Made by a program: the position numbers and the translations under genes. The notes beneath the pieces were generated by a model, which was not told the DNA's origin, searched no databases, and saw only the letters and a list, made by a program, of their open reading frames with translations. Positions 8,142-16,076 of a DNA stretch of 21,088 nt are shown here, piece after piece (position 1 is the stretch's first letter; each line of letters begins with the position of its first letter). The DNA comes from Bacteroidales bacterium (GTDB lineage Bacteria > Bacteroidota > Bacteroidia > Bacteroidales > P3): NCBI GenBank assembly GCA_900769785.1, contig CAAGHV010000131.1, positions 1-21,088 of the forward strand, given 5' to 3'.

Positions 8142-9209
8142 TTACATCAAAAAACGTAGGGGCAGTAGCAGCCATTCCACGAATCGTTCAAATCTGGTAC
8201 GCTGCTGCCAGCTGTTGTAGTCGAAGGGTTCGCAGGCTTCCAGTGTGGTGCCTATGTGTTGTTGTAGCAGGGTGGCAATGTTTTTTTCCTTGCCTATAAG
8301 TGCTATCTCGTGTTGGTGCTGAAAGCTCCGATAGTCGAAGTTGGCCGACGTTACCGAGAAGGTTTCCTTGTCTATAAGCACGCACTTGGCGTGAAGGTTG
8401 CATGGGGTAAAAAACTTTATCTCCACACCCTGCTCGTGCAGCTTGCCGAGGTAGTAGCGCCTGATGATGTCGGCCGATTGTACGTCGGAGTGCTTGGGCA
8501 TAACCACCGTTACGTGCACACCGCGGCCTACAGCCGCCACCAGGGCCTTGCGTAGGCGTGAGCTGGGCAGGAAGTAGGGCGTTTCTATCACTATACTTTG
8601 CCGGGCGTTGTTAATAAGGGTCTCGTATTTGTGGCGTAGCCGTTGGCGGTTGCGCGAGGGTACCTCCTGCATTATTATCATACGCTTGTAGAATATGTTG
8701 CGTTTGAAACGCATCTTCTCTATGTCAAACTTGCGGTATAGGGCGTAGTTGTCGGCAAATGCTTTGCGAAACAGCCGCGCCATACGGTCTTCGATACGTA
8801 GGTTCAGCTCTCGCCACACCAGCGAGTAGGCCGATATGTTGGACGACCCTATGTAGGCCACGCGGTTGTCTATAACCAGCAGCTTGCGGTGGTTGCGACG
8901 GTGGTTGTTCGAGATAAAGTTCATTGTAAGGTACAGCTTCTGAAAGAAACGCACCTCGCCGCCGGCATCCACTATCGGCTGTAGAAACTCTGTGTCTTGC
9001 TTTGTGCCCCAAGCGTCAACCAGCACTTTCACCTTTATGCCTTGGGTGGCTTTGCGGGCAAGGGCCATGCAATATTTTTGCCCCATGGCATCGTTGTTGA
9101 ACCTATACACCTCGAGGAATACGTATTCTTTCGCCCCCTCGATGTCGGCCAGTTGCGATGAGTATAGTTCCAAATTGTCGTCGAAAAGTTTTACATTCTG
9201 CAGTTCCAT
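8142..9209 (-). CDS. Phospholipase D / cardiolipin synthase family protein
   Basis: The product is 355 residues. The first in-frame ATG is at 9209 (MELQNVKLFDD); the frame extends three codons further to a TTG, which is not needed. Two complete HKD motifs are present: H107-x-K109-x4-D114 followed by GSSN, and H273-x-K275-x4-D280 followed by SAN. Unlike ClsA it has no N-terminal transmembrane pair, so it resembles ClsB/ClsC-type cardiolipin synthases. The C-terminus (FVEWLLLPLRFLM) is a short amphipathic or membrane-touching helix. It likely joins phospholipids into cardiolipin at the inner membrane, but other phosphatidyl transfers are possible. It has its own promoter and leads the operon with tatD. 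Confidence 0.88.
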   Translation of the reverse strand: MELQNVKLFDDNLELYSSQLADIEGAKEYVFLEVYRFNNDAMGQKYCMALARKATQGIKVKVLVDAWGTKQDTEFLQPIVDAGGEVRFFQKLYLTMNFISNNHRRNHRKLLVIDNRVAYIGSSNISAYSLVWRELNLRIEDRMARLFRKAFADNYALYRKFDIEKMRFKRNIFYKRMIIMQEVPSRNRQRLRHKYETLINNARQSIVIETPYFLPSSRLRKALVAAVGRGVHVTVVMPKHSDVQSADIIRRYYLGKLHEQGVEIKFFTPCNLHAKCVLIDKETFSVTSANFDYRSFQHQHEIALIGKEKNIATLLQQHIGTTLEACEPFDYNSWQQRTRFERFVEWLLLPLRFLM

Positions 9210-9228
9210 ATCATTCAATTAGGTATTG

Positions 9229-9259
9229 CAAAGATAAGCATTATTTCGCAATCAGCCAA
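9229..9259 (-). promoter_or_regulatory. Promoter for the PLD-tatD operon
   Basis: Minus strand: TTG (9259-9257), 20 nt, TATCTTTG (9236-9229) continuing GCAA. The ATG at 9209 lies about 15 nt from the expected start of transcription, so the leader is short. Confidence 0.75.
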
Positions 9260-9481
9260 CCCGCAGGCCAAAAATATAATTACTCCACGCAGTAGTAGTG
9301 TTGCAATCGTTTGACAAACAAAACTTTCGCCTGTCGGTTGGCGGTGTTAAAAAGCTGCCACAACATTGCCTCACGGCACTTTGGGGGCTTATGCCAAGAT
9401 GAAAATATCAACAAACGGGGGCAAAAAAATGATTTCGCCCCACGCATTTTTTGCCGCAGCGGCACCGAAAAAACTCTCGGA
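9260..9481. other. Divergent intergenic region, no gene supported
   Basis: The region separates the leftward PLD promoter from the rightward nitroreductase promoter. It contains GC-rich inverted repeats: GGGGC (9418-9422) with GCCCC (9437-9441), and TGCCGCAGCGGCA (9452-9464). Short ORFs here (for example 9280-9465 minus) have low-complexity composition and no recognisable features. Confidence 0.4.
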
Positions 9482-9485
9482 GTTT
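9471..9485. promoter_or_regulatory. Candidate operator overlapping the nitroreductase -33 region
   Basis: AAACTC (9471-9476), TCG, GAGTTT (9480-9485) is a perfect 6-bp inverted repeat. Its right arm lies where the -33 element of the nitroreductase promoter should be, a common place for repressor binding. A weak stem-loop with no role is the alternative. Confidence 0.3.
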
Positions 9486-9513
9486 CGTATTACAAAAAAA
9501 AATCGTACCTTTG
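9482..9513 (+). promoter_or_regulatory. Promoter for the nitroreductase gene
   Basis: TACCTTTG at 9506-9513, continuing GCAA. The -33 element is degenerate (GTTTC at 9482-9486). The box lies inside the longer open frame that begins at 9451, which shows that the true start is the ATG at 9547. Confidence 0.65.
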
Positions 9514-9546
9514 CAAGCCGAAACATACGATAAAAAATACAACATT

Positions 9547-10104
9547 ATGCAAGATATACATGAATTGATGATGCGTAGGCGAAGCATACGCAAGTACACC
9601 GGCAAGCCTGTTACTGCCGACGAGATACGCTGCCTTATGGAAGCGGCATTGGTAGCACCCACATCGAAAAACACCCGCGGCTGGCATTTTGTGGTGGTGC
9701 AAGCCGAGGAAGAGTTGCGCCAACTGAGCCGTTGCAAACCCTTTGGAGCCATGCCTATCGAGAGCTGCACCTGTGCCATTGTGGTAACGGTAGATGGCTC
9801 GGCCAGCGAGGCGTGGGTGGAGGACGCCTCAATAGCAGCGGCTTATATTCAGCTGCAGGCCGAGGCATTGGGTTTGGGCAGCTGCTGGGTGCAGGTGCGC
9901 GAACGTATGTATGACGACACAACTACTGCGGCCCAATATATACGAAACCTGCTTGGAATACCGCCACAAATGGAGGTGGAGTGCGTAATATCGTTGGGTC
10001 ATAAAAACGAAGAACGCAAGCCTTACACTGCCGATAAGATGGCTTGGGATAAGGTGCATACCAACCGTTGGGACAACCACACCATGGGCGGAGATAAGGA
10101 ATAG
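9547..10104 (+). CDS. Nitroreductase family protein (FMN-dependent)
   Basis: The product is 185 residues from the ATG at 9547. The FMN-contacting RRRSIRKY is at residues 10-17, followed by EAALVAPTSKNTRGWHFVVV, the conserved flavin-site stretch. WVEDASIAAAYIQLQAEALG, then GSCWVQVR, is the dimer-interface and FMN-binding helix-strand. CVISLGHKNEERKP is the usual C-terminal strand. It probably reduces nitro compounds, quinones or related acceptors with NAD(P)H in the cytoplasm; the natural substrate cannot be read from sequence. It is the only rightward gene between 4.7 kb and the end, has its own promoter with a nearby inverted repeat, and ends in a long hairpin terminator, so it is monocistronic. 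Confidence 0.9.
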   Translation: MQDIHELMMRRRSIRKYTGKPVTADEIRCLMEAALVAPTSKNTRGWHFVVVQAEEELRQLSRCKPFGAMPIESCTCAIVVTVDGSASEAWVEDASIAAAYIQLQAEALGLGSCWVQVRERMYDDTTTAAQYIRNLLGIPPQMEVECVISLGHKNEERKPYTADKMAWDKVHTNRWDNHTMGGDKE

Positions 10105-10133
10105 ACGCTTGTAACTATTTTACTGCCAGATAT

Positions 10134-10183
10134 AAAACGTATGCCTGTGCGGGTAGCTATACCTCCGCACGGGCATACGTTTT
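10134..10183 (+). terminator. Long hairpin terminator of the nitroreductase gene
   Basis: The arms at 10134-10152 and 10165-10183 pair over 19 positions (one G-U wobble) around a 12-base loop. The stem is flanked by AAAA and TTTT, so it can act on both strands. It starts 30 bases after the nitroreductase stop. Confidence 0.85.
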
Positions 10184-10212
10184 GTTTTGCTTGCGAGTGA
10201 GCCGAAAATACC

Positions 10213-10367
10213 ACCCGACTCGGAGCCGCCTGCCACCCGACCGGCGTTGTGCCCGCACCCGACTGCCACTACCTCTGCCACCCGACTGCGAAAACGCTCC
10301 GACCCGACTGCGGGAACCGCCCCCCTCGGCACCGCCACCGCCCATACCCGTCTGAACAACTGCCGCC
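10213..10367. repeat. Degenerate 22-bp tandem repeat array with ACCCGACT core
   Basis: The octamer ACCCGACT (or one mismatch) begins at 10213, 10235, 10257, 10280, 10302 and 10346. Successive spacings are 22, 22, 23, 22 and 44 bases, the last spanning one decayed unit at 10324. The 14 bases between cores differ from unit to unit. A 22-base period is not a multiple of three, so it does not fit coding sequence. It lies between the terminators of two convergent genes. Confidence 0.75.
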
Positions 10368-10379
10368 GCACTACACCAT

Positions 10380-10400
10380 ATGTATTGTCACACGATACAT
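10380..10400. repeat. Small inverted repeat
   Basis: ATGTATTGT (10380-10388) pairs with ACGATACAT (10392-10400), one wobble, loop CAC. It lies between the 22-bp array and the next terminator; role unknown. Confidence 0.4.
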
Positions 10401-10422
10401 TACCCACCCCCGGCCATGGGGC

Positions 10423-10459
10423 AAAAAAAGAGGGGGCGACCTCAACCTGCCGCCCCCTC
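10423..10459 (-). terminator. Terminator of the HU-like gene
   Basis: GAGGGGGCG (10430-10438) and CGCCCCCTC (10451-10459) form a perfect 9-bp GC stem. On the minus strand it is followed by seven T (10429-10423). It lies about 65 bases past the HU-like stop codon. Confidence 0.88.
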
Positions 10460-10522
10460 AATAGTAGTCCTAATGGTTGAGGGATACGCAATTAAAAAAA
10501 CCTTGTTGTGTCAAGAGAAGAA

Positions 10523-11074
10523 CTAACCTTCCAAATCGCCACCGCCGCCGGTTGAGCCTCCTGAGCCACCGCCCGGAGTATCGCCGCCGCTGTCGTTGCC
10601 GGTATTGCCACCGCTGCCGCTACTGCTGCCTTCCTGTGCCGAAGTGCCTATCTTCTCGTAGATTTTCTTGTCGAAATCCACAATGCGATACACCCCTTCG
10701 CACTCTTTATCGGCCTTGCGAACAAGGTCTTGAAGTTCGCTACTTGGGCGGAAACGTACGTTGACGTTTCTTAGTTGCCCCAATCCGGCCTCGGTGTTGC
10801 TATCTACCGTACGAGCGTCGGCAGTAACGTAGAAGATTCCGATGTCGCCCAGCTTCACGCTGCGTCCCAGCGCAAGGTAGTGCCCAATAGTTTGAAGGCA
10901 GCTATCCATGGCCGCACTGATAGTGGCGCGCGGAATTTGGGTGTGGTTGTGACAGAAGTTTATCACCTCTTTTTCATCTACAATCCCCGACGAGGAATGT
11001 TTTAGAACGTATTTCAGTTCTTTCTCTTTGGTGCCTATCTTAGTCATAGGCGTTTGTTTTGAAATGAATTTCAT
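10523..11074 (-). CDS. HU/IHF-like DNA-binding protein with Gly/Ser-rich tail
   Basis: The product is 183 residues. Residues 1-130 match the Bacteroidetes HU-related DNA-binding protein family: an N-terminal extension, the HU helices (IVDEKEVINFCHNHTQ, then RATISAAMDSCLQTIGHYL), then RSVKLGDIGIFYVT, which is the HU beta-core signature (compare VxLxGFGxF), and VRFRPS in the arm region. From 143 to 183 the chain is almost only Gly, Ser, Thr, Asn and Asp (GGNTGNDSGGDTPGGGSGG), a disordered tail that is long even for this family. It should bind DNA as a dimer; whether it is a nucleoid protein or a more specific factor is unknown. It has a single-gene transcript with a TAAATTTG box upstream and a strong terminator. 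Confidence 0.85.
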   Translation of the reverse strand: MKFISKQTPMTKIGTKEKELKYVLKHSSSGIVDEKEVINFCHNHTQIPRATISAAMDSCLQTIGHYLALGRSVKLGDIGIFYVTADARTVDSNTEAGLGQLRNVNVRFRPSSELQDLVRKADKECEGVYRIVDFDKKIYEKIGTSAQEGSSSGSGGNTGNDSGGDTPGGGSGGSTGGGGDLEG

Positions 11075-11163
11075 TAAATTGGTTTTTTAATTACTATTGA
11101 ATGGACGAAGGCCCGGACTGTAACTACATATCCGTTTGGGGTAGCCACCGCCATTGTCGGGGG

Positions 11164-11171
11164 CAAATTTA
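11164..11171 (-). promoter_or_regulatory. Possible -7 box for the HU-like gene
   Basis: TAAATTTG on the minus strand (11171-11164) matches TAnnTTTG and is followed by GCCCC. No good -33 element is seen 20 nt upstream, so confidence is limited. The leader would be about 85 nt. Confidence 0.45.
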
Positions 11172-11516
11172 CGAAAATTTTCGCTTGTATTGCACCACTG
11201 TGGCCACGGGGTATCAATTTTTTGCTATCCTACCTATAGCCACAGCCCTTGCCACAGGTGTAACAACCGGCCTCGGGGGGCAAAACATTGCCGCTCGATA
11301 TTTGTGTAAACTACTTGTGGGTAAATGTGTTATATTCTATGCGTGGGGCAAAACTTTGGCACCGGGCATAGTATAATATTATACCGGTGGGGTGGGGGTG
11401 AAGGGTGCGAATTTTTTTTTCAAAAAAGGCGAAAAAATATATTTTTTCCCAGCCAAAAAGGCTTCAACAGCTGTCCGAAAATAGTTTTTTGGCCGTTTTT
11501 TGTTCATTTTTTATGC
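11172..11516. other. Intergenic region with palindrome and A/T tracts, no gene supported
   Basis: It lies between the HU-like promoter and the terminator of the C25 protease. It contains the perfect 14-bp palindrome GTATAATATTATAC (11371-11384), partly extended by ACCGG/CCGGT. From 11413 to 11520 come several A5-A6 and T6-T9 runs, which may bend the DNA. ORFs here are short and out of character for proteins. Confidence 0.4.
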
Positions 11517-11553
11517 AAAAAAGAACCTCCCCAACCACAAGGGTCGAAGAGGT
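11517..11553 (-). terminator. Probable terminator of the C25 protease gene
   Basis: On the minus strand ACCTC (11553-11549) pairs with GAGGT (11529-11525), with an inner CCC/GGG stem and a small bulge, and a T6 run follows (11522-11517). A second hairpin, CCCGGC/GCCGGG (11565-11570 and 11581-11586), lies between it and the stop codon at 11601. Confidence 0.55.
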
Positions 11554-11600
11554 CGTTGTTATTTCCCGGCAGGTTTCCCCGCCGGGTTCCGAAGCCTTTT

Positions 11601-14600
11601 TTATCGATTGATGATTAGGTGTTTGCTTACCCATTTGTTGCTTTTGGTAGTGATACCTATAATATATACACCGCCGCTCAGCTTGGCAGTACCAAGGTGT
11701 AGCAATGTTGCACCTTGTGCGTCGATGGTTTCCAACGCCTGTCCCAAAGCATTGTAGATGGCAATTGAGGCCATCGGCTCGTCGGCCGCAATGGTAACAT
11801 GGGTGGTGGCAGGGTTGGGGTATAGGCGTATGTGGCTGTTGTTGTCGGCCTCAGTTATACCGCTGTTATTCACCACCACGGTAGTTGTGGCAGTGTCGGG
11901 GCTGCAACCTTTTGCGCTACCCACCACGGTGTAGGCAGTGGTATGGTAGGGGTTGACGCTTATTGTGGCAGTGTTTTCGCCTATGTTCCAAGCGTAGTTT
12001 AGTGCACCGGTGGCAGTCAGCTTGGTGCTTTCGCGGTAGTTTATGGTGGTGTTGCCGCTAATCTGTACGTCGGGAGTGGCAGCCACCGTAAGCATTATAA
12101 ACCTTACGCTGTCGGCACCCATATTGTCGGTATAGTAGTGTGTTCCCGGCTCAAGGCCTGCGGTGTTCACCTCTATGTTGCCGTTTTGGTATGTAGTTCC
12201 CATGCAGGTGGTATCGGCAATGTGCACGTAGTGTATCTGTTCGGCAAACGGCAGCTTGATGTTATCCACCAAAGCGCAGTCCTGTCCCGAGCCTACGCTC
12301 ACGTCCTTGCTATAGGCCCATTTGAAGGTGTGTGTGCCGGCCGGCACAAAATACGCACGGCGTTTATAGTTTTTTATACCCGATTCGGTTTCTTGTTCGG
12401 CACCGTCTATATAGAAATGGAATTCGTCGTAGTTAGTCTCCGACGAGGTCTTGCGGTAATATACAATGCTATCGTCGGCCACCGAAGTCCAGGTTAGCGA
12501 TATTTCGGAAGTGCAGTTGTTGCCTTCGCCCGATGCCCATGATTTGGAGCGTAGGGCGTATGTGCCTTCATACACCTCCGATGTGGTAATTTCCCAAGGG
12601 TACTCGCCTTGTGTCCACGGCAGGGTGGCAAGGCTGTTGCTCTCGAAAGTTTCCATTATGCTACCTATGGGCAGCAGTATAGTATCGCGGTATGTATATC
12701 CGTTGGTGCTTACTGTGTTGTATATCGGAACCATGGCACCTTCGGCAATGTCGGCGCTTAGCACAAAGCGGAATGTGCGTGTTATCTCGGCACCTACCGG
12801 GAATATGGCTACAGTTTCGCTGCCGTGGTTTACTTCCACCATGGGGTTGGGGCTTACAAAGTTCATCTTGGTTTGTCTCATAGGCAGGGTGCCGGCGTTT
12901 TTGTATTTGACTTCCACCATTACGGTGTCGCCTCCCAATAGGTAGCTGCGGTCGGCTGTCGATGGTCTGATGGCAGTGTATGTGTTTACCACCTTGTGGC
13001 CTTTGGTGTTGAAACGGTAGGTATATAGGCTGGTGTTGTCTCCGTCGTAGTGTACTGTGGCGTATATAGCAAGGCGTTCGCCGGCGGCGGTGCTCGATAG
13101 CACACGTGCGGTGCATACCAGTGTGTCGGCTTGTCCCACGGTCATCGCCCCGATGTTGAACATTGTGTCATACACCATCAGCTTGCTTTCGTCGGCCGAG
13201 TGTAGTACTACCCACACGCTGTCGGCATTATCCACACCAATGTTGCTCACCTGGGCCACCACGTGCATGTCGGTACCGGCAGTGGGGGTGGTGTCGGTTG
13301 TCATTGCTGTTACGGCGGCAAAAGGCCCCTCGGGTACTATTACTTGCACAGGCACAAAGGCAGTTTGGTAGTTCTGTGCCGATACAGCCACCTCGAATGT
13401 TCCCACCATATCCGGTGCTGCAAAACTGAGGGTTGCCACGCCGTTGGCATCGGCAAAGGTGGCGGCAATCAGTTCGTGGTTGCTACCGGTAAAAGCCACA
13501 TAGGCGTAAGGTACAGCCTCTACTCTTAGGCTGGTGGCGTCGTTGAATATGGTTGTGGGTGCCTGCACGGTCATCTCGTCGGCTTGTGTAAGCCAGCTCA
13601 TAACCGAAGGGTCGCCCATCAGGTGATATATCTCCCAGTAGTAGGTTTTGTAGTTTGAGCTGCTCGACGATGCCTGCACACTCATGTTGCCCGCCATTAT
13701 TATAGCACCGTTGCTGGTGTACCAGTCGGCATAACTCTCGCCATGGGTGTGGAACAGTCGGTCGTAAGCTCCTAGTTGGTTAGCGTTGTAGCTAGGGGTG
13801 GGGCAGGTGTTGCGGTTGATGGAGCGTACGCCTACCGCCCAGTAGTAGTCTTGGTCCCAATAAGTGGAGTTGCTTCCCCCGATGTAGCCTACCGCACCAC
13901 GGTAGTTGCCTTTGCGTAGCAGCGCTTCGGCAAGGCATTCGTTTACGTCAAATTTGCTCGACAGGCAGCAGTTGCCTATCATCAGGCCAAACTTCTCGGT
14001 ATTCTCCATGCGGGCTACGTCGCTGTTGTTGAAGCGGGGCTGGCTCCAGTTGTCGTAGTTGCAGTGTGCTGTATAGTTGGCATATCCTACTCCGCCGCTC
14101 AGCGCGTTGAATACTCCGCTACGTGCCCCCGATGTGCCCGACTCGGGGTTGTAGTACGACGTAACCTCGGTGTAGCCGTATTCTTCGGTGGTGTAGTTAT
14201 CTTCGAGGTAGTGTATTACGGGGTCGGCATGTGTGTAGCCATGGTCGCCGGCAGTGCCACCATCCACACCGGCCACTATCAGTGCTTTGTCCAAATACGA
14301 GGGGTCGCTCATAGTGTACTGCTCGTACATCAGTGTCTTATCCACCTGTGGGGTAAGGTCCGACACGTCTTGTGCCGAAAACCGACCGTAGTAGCAATCC
14401 GGTATGATGTCACCGTCGGTCCAAGTGAAGTAGTATAAGTCGGTGATATGATCGTTGAGCCACGACGATGTTATACGGCTGTCAAATGCCGGTATCTGCT
14501 GTACGTCGCCCACCAGCAGCACGTATGTAGGTGCCGGCAGTTCGGCTGTGGCGTTGGTATATTGTGCCTTTAGGTATGCCGCTATCGACTCGGTGGTGTT

Positions 14601-15407
14601 GCCCACCTCGCTTTGGTCGGTATATACTATGTCGCACATAAAGCCCTTACGCCTCTTCCATTCTATGAAGGTGTCCATCTGGTCGCGGAATGTCTCGTGT
14701 GCTACTATAAGGTAACGTATGGGCCCTGAGGTGTAGCCGTCTTTGGTAATAGCAGTTGGTACGTCGGCTTTTACCGAGTAGGCAGGGCTGTGGTGCTTTT
14801 TCTTCATGCTGCGAGTGGCAGTCATATCGGGTTCTTCAAAGGTAATTTCCAACTCTATTTCCTTTATCACCACTATTTGGCCGCTTACGGGGTTGTAGCT
14901 TATGGGCGAAAAGAATACGTCGGCAAGGTTGGTATTACGTGCCACACCTATTTTTTCCACCACTATTGTCTCTTTGGCATATAGGGCGTTGGTGGCATAT
15001 ACCTTGGCATCTTTTACCAGTTCAATCGGGCCTTCGTCGGATTTGCTACGTGGCGCCTGTGTAGGATACAGTGGGTAGGTTATTCCCAGCTCTTGGGCTG
15101 TGTAGCTCTCTGTTGCGGTACTTATAATTTTATAACTCACGTTCTTGCACAGCGGTATCTCTACTCTGCGCGACAGTACGGGTAGGCATGGCTTGCCCAC
15201 ATTGTCGGCCGACGGGAAGAAACCATCAATGCTAAGTACGCTGTGGTTGCCTAGGTTGGTAGTGGCTGTAGTCACCGAAATATCGCCCGAACGTAGGGTT
15301 AGGCGTATTTTGTTCACGTCCGAAAAGGCAACACTACAGTACTTGTCGCCCATCGAAGCAATGGTCAGCAGCAGGCCGGCTGCGAATAATATTGCTCTCT
15401 TTGCCAT
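11601..15407 (-). CDS. Gingipain-like C25 cysteine protease with T9SS sorting domain
   Basis: The product is 1268 residues. Signal peptide 1-20 (MAKRAILFAAGLLLTIASMG). Residues about 30-195 look like the C25 propeptide (FFSPISYNPVSGQIVVIKEIE). The catalytic domain spans about 228-610: H448 in ANYTAHC and C480/C481 in IGNCCLSSKFD align with the His and Cys of gingipain R (YTGHGS, IGNCC), followed by AVGYIGGSNSTYWDQDYYWAVG and YYWEIYHLMGDPSVM. An Ig-like region follows (about 610-690), then repeated beta-domains. Residues 917-1054 form a cleaved-adhesin/MAM-like domain (METFES, FHFYIDG, AGTHTFKWAYSKD), with an Ig-like domain at about 1112-1180. The C-terminal type IX sorting domain (IRLYPNP at 1193-1199, GVYII, KHLIINR) marks it for outer-membrane export and attachment or release. 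It starts 18 nt after the PF04020 gene, so they are probably co-transcribed. Confidence 0.92.
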   Translation of the reverse strand: MAKRAILFAAGLLLTIASMGDKYCSVAFSDVNKIRLTLRSGDISVTTATTNLGNHSVLSIDGFFPSADNVGKPCLPVLSRRVEIPLCKNVSYKIISTATESYTAQELGITYPLYPTQAPRSKSDEGPIELVKDAKVYATNALYAKETIVVEKIGVARNTNLADVFFSPISYNPVSGQIVVIKEIELEITFEEPDMTATRSMKKKHHSPAYSVKADVPTAITKDGYTSGPIRYLIVAHETFRDQMDTFIEWKRRKGFMCDIVYTDQSEVGNTTESIAAYLKAQYTNATAELPAPTYVLLVGDVQQIPAFDSRITSSWLNDHITDLYYFTWTDGDIIPDCYYGRFSAQDVSDLTPQVDKTLMYEQYTMSDPSYLDKALIVAGVDGGTAGDHGYTHADPVIHYLEDNYTTEEYGYTEVTSYYNPESGTSGARSGVFNALSGGVGYANYTAHCNYDNWSQPRFNNSDVARMENTEKFGLMIGNCCLSSKFDVNECLAEALLRKGNYRGAVGYIGGSNSTYWDQDYYWAVGVRSINRNTCPTPSYNANQLGAYDRLFHTHGESYADWYTSNGAIIMAGNMSVQASSSSSNYKTYYWEIYHLMGDPSVMSWLTQADEMTVQAPTTIFNDATSLRVEAVPYAYVAFTGSNHELIAATFADANGVATLSFAAPDMVGTFEVAVSAQNYQTAFVPVQVIVPEGPFAAVTAMTTDTTPTAGTDMHVVAQVSNIGVDNADSVWVVLHSADESKLMVYDTMFNIGAMTVGQADTLVCTARVLSSTAAGERLAIYATVHYDGDNTSLYTYRFNTKGHKVVNTYTAIRPSTADRSYLLGGDTVMVEVKYKNAGTLPMRQTKMNFVSPNPMVEVNHGSETVAIFPVGAEITRTFRFVLSADIAEGAMVPIYNTVSTNGYTYRDTILLPIGSIMETFESNSLATLPWTQGEYPWEITTSEVYEGTYALRSKSWASGEGNNCTSEISLTWTSVADDSIVYYRKTSSETNYDEFHFYIDGAEQETESGIKNYKRRAYFVPAGTHTFKWAYSKDVSVGSGQDCALVDNIKLPFAEQIHYVHIADTTCMGTTYQNGNIEVNTAGLEPGTHYYTDNMGADSVRFIMLTVAATPDVQISGNTTINYRESTKLTATGALNYAWNIGENTATISVNPYHTTAYTVVGSAKGCSPDTATTTVVVNNSGITEADNNSHIRLYPNPATTHVTIAADEPMASIAIYNALGQALETIDAQGATLLHLGTAKLSGGVYIIGITTKSNKWVSKHLIINR

Positions 15408-15425
15408 ATGATAATGTATTATTGT

Positions 15426-15944
15426 TTAGTTCAAAAAATTCTTTGTGTCGTCGTTGTTCGAGTTGTCGTCTTTGTCGGTAACGTCCTCGTAGTCGTCAAA
15501 TTTTTCATCGTCGGTCTGCTTTTGTGCAAACGGGTTGTTGGGGTCGTAATCCTTGCGGGCCTTCATTTTGGTGGGTATGTCCAGCAGGTAGTTTAGTATG
15601 GTTATGAGTAGCGAAAAGCCCATGGCAGTCCAAAAACCATCAACACCAAAGTGTGGTACTATCTTAGATGCAAGCAAAATAATAATTGCATTGATTACCA
15701 ATAAAAACAAACCCATGCTTACCAGCGTAAAAGGCAGGGTGAGCACTATGAGGATGGGGCGTATAAAATTATTAAGAAGTGATATAACTATTGCTGCCAA
15801 TATGGCCACAAACACGTTGTCCACGTGTACCCCGCTCATCAAATACGATGCAATAATGATTGCCAGTGTCATCACAATGGTTTTTGTGACGAAGTTATAT
15901 TTCCCTGGTCTCGAATTGTTTGAGGTTGAAAACTGTATCTGCAT
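15426..15944 (-). CDS. PF04020 (phage holin 4-like) small membrane protein with acidic tail
   Basis: The product is 172 residues. After a polar N-terminus (1-20) come four hydrophobic segments, roughly 22-38, 42-60, 62-93 (probably two passes) and 102-122. They include NNFIRPILIVLTLPFTLVSM, the typical signature of the PF04020 family (NxxxRPxLxxxxLPxxxxxxG). The last 45 residues are highly acidic and disordered (DDEKFDDYEDVTDKDDNSN). The domain name refers to mycobacteriophage holins, but bacterial members are ordinary inner-membrane proteins of unknown role and nothing here suggests a prophage. A strong promoter lies 20 bases upstream and the C25 protease follows 18 nt after the stop. Confidence 0.85.
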   Translation of the reverse strand: MQIQFSTSNNSRPGKYNFVTKTIVMTLAIIIASYLMSGVHVDNVFVAILAAIVISLLNNFIRPILIVLTLPFTLVSMGLFLLVINAIIILLASKIVPHFGVDGFWTAMGFSLLITILNYLLDIPTKMKARKDYDPNNPFAQKQTDDEKFDDYEDVTDKDDNSNNDDTKNFLN

Positions 15945-15963
15945 TTCTTTATATTTCGACTTG

Positions 15964-15994
15964 CAAAGTTACACAAAATTCCCGACATGAACAA
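15964..15994 (-). promoter_or_regulatory. Promoter for the PF04020-C25 protease pair
   Basis: Minus strand: TTG (15994-15992), 20 nt, TAACTTTG (15971-15964) followed by CAAG. No other box is seen before the protease gene, so this promoter likely drives both. Confidence 0.78.
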
Positions 15995-16076
15995 GAAAAA
16001 CGTGTCATACCTCAGTGCCTCCTGCTATAATTATACACCTGCAGCGGTATATACATTATACTATGCCTACTTTTTA

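Noticed and set aside
9280..9568. Opposed short ORFs in the divergent spacer
   Set aside because: Each covers a promoter or inverted repeat and neither shows domain or membrane features.
10213..10367. CRISPR array
   Set aside because: The repeated core is only 8 bp, total unit 22 bp, copies are degenerate and no cas gene is near.
10120..10491. Minus-strand ORF of 123 codons, and the opposite ORFs at 10187 and 10249, across the repeat array
   Set aside because: They run through two terminators and a 22-bp tandem repeat; products are low-complexity Arg/Val/Gly or Pro/Thr sequence typical of GC-rich noncoding DNA.
11101..11618. Plus-strand ORFs between the HU-like gene and the C25 protease
   Set aside because: Short, overlapping one another, filled with homopolymer-derived Lys/Phe runs, no promoter or family features.
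15426..15944. Prophage remnant suggested by the holin name
   Set aside because: PF04020 is widespread in bacterial chromosomes; no phage genes, integrase or attachment site are near.
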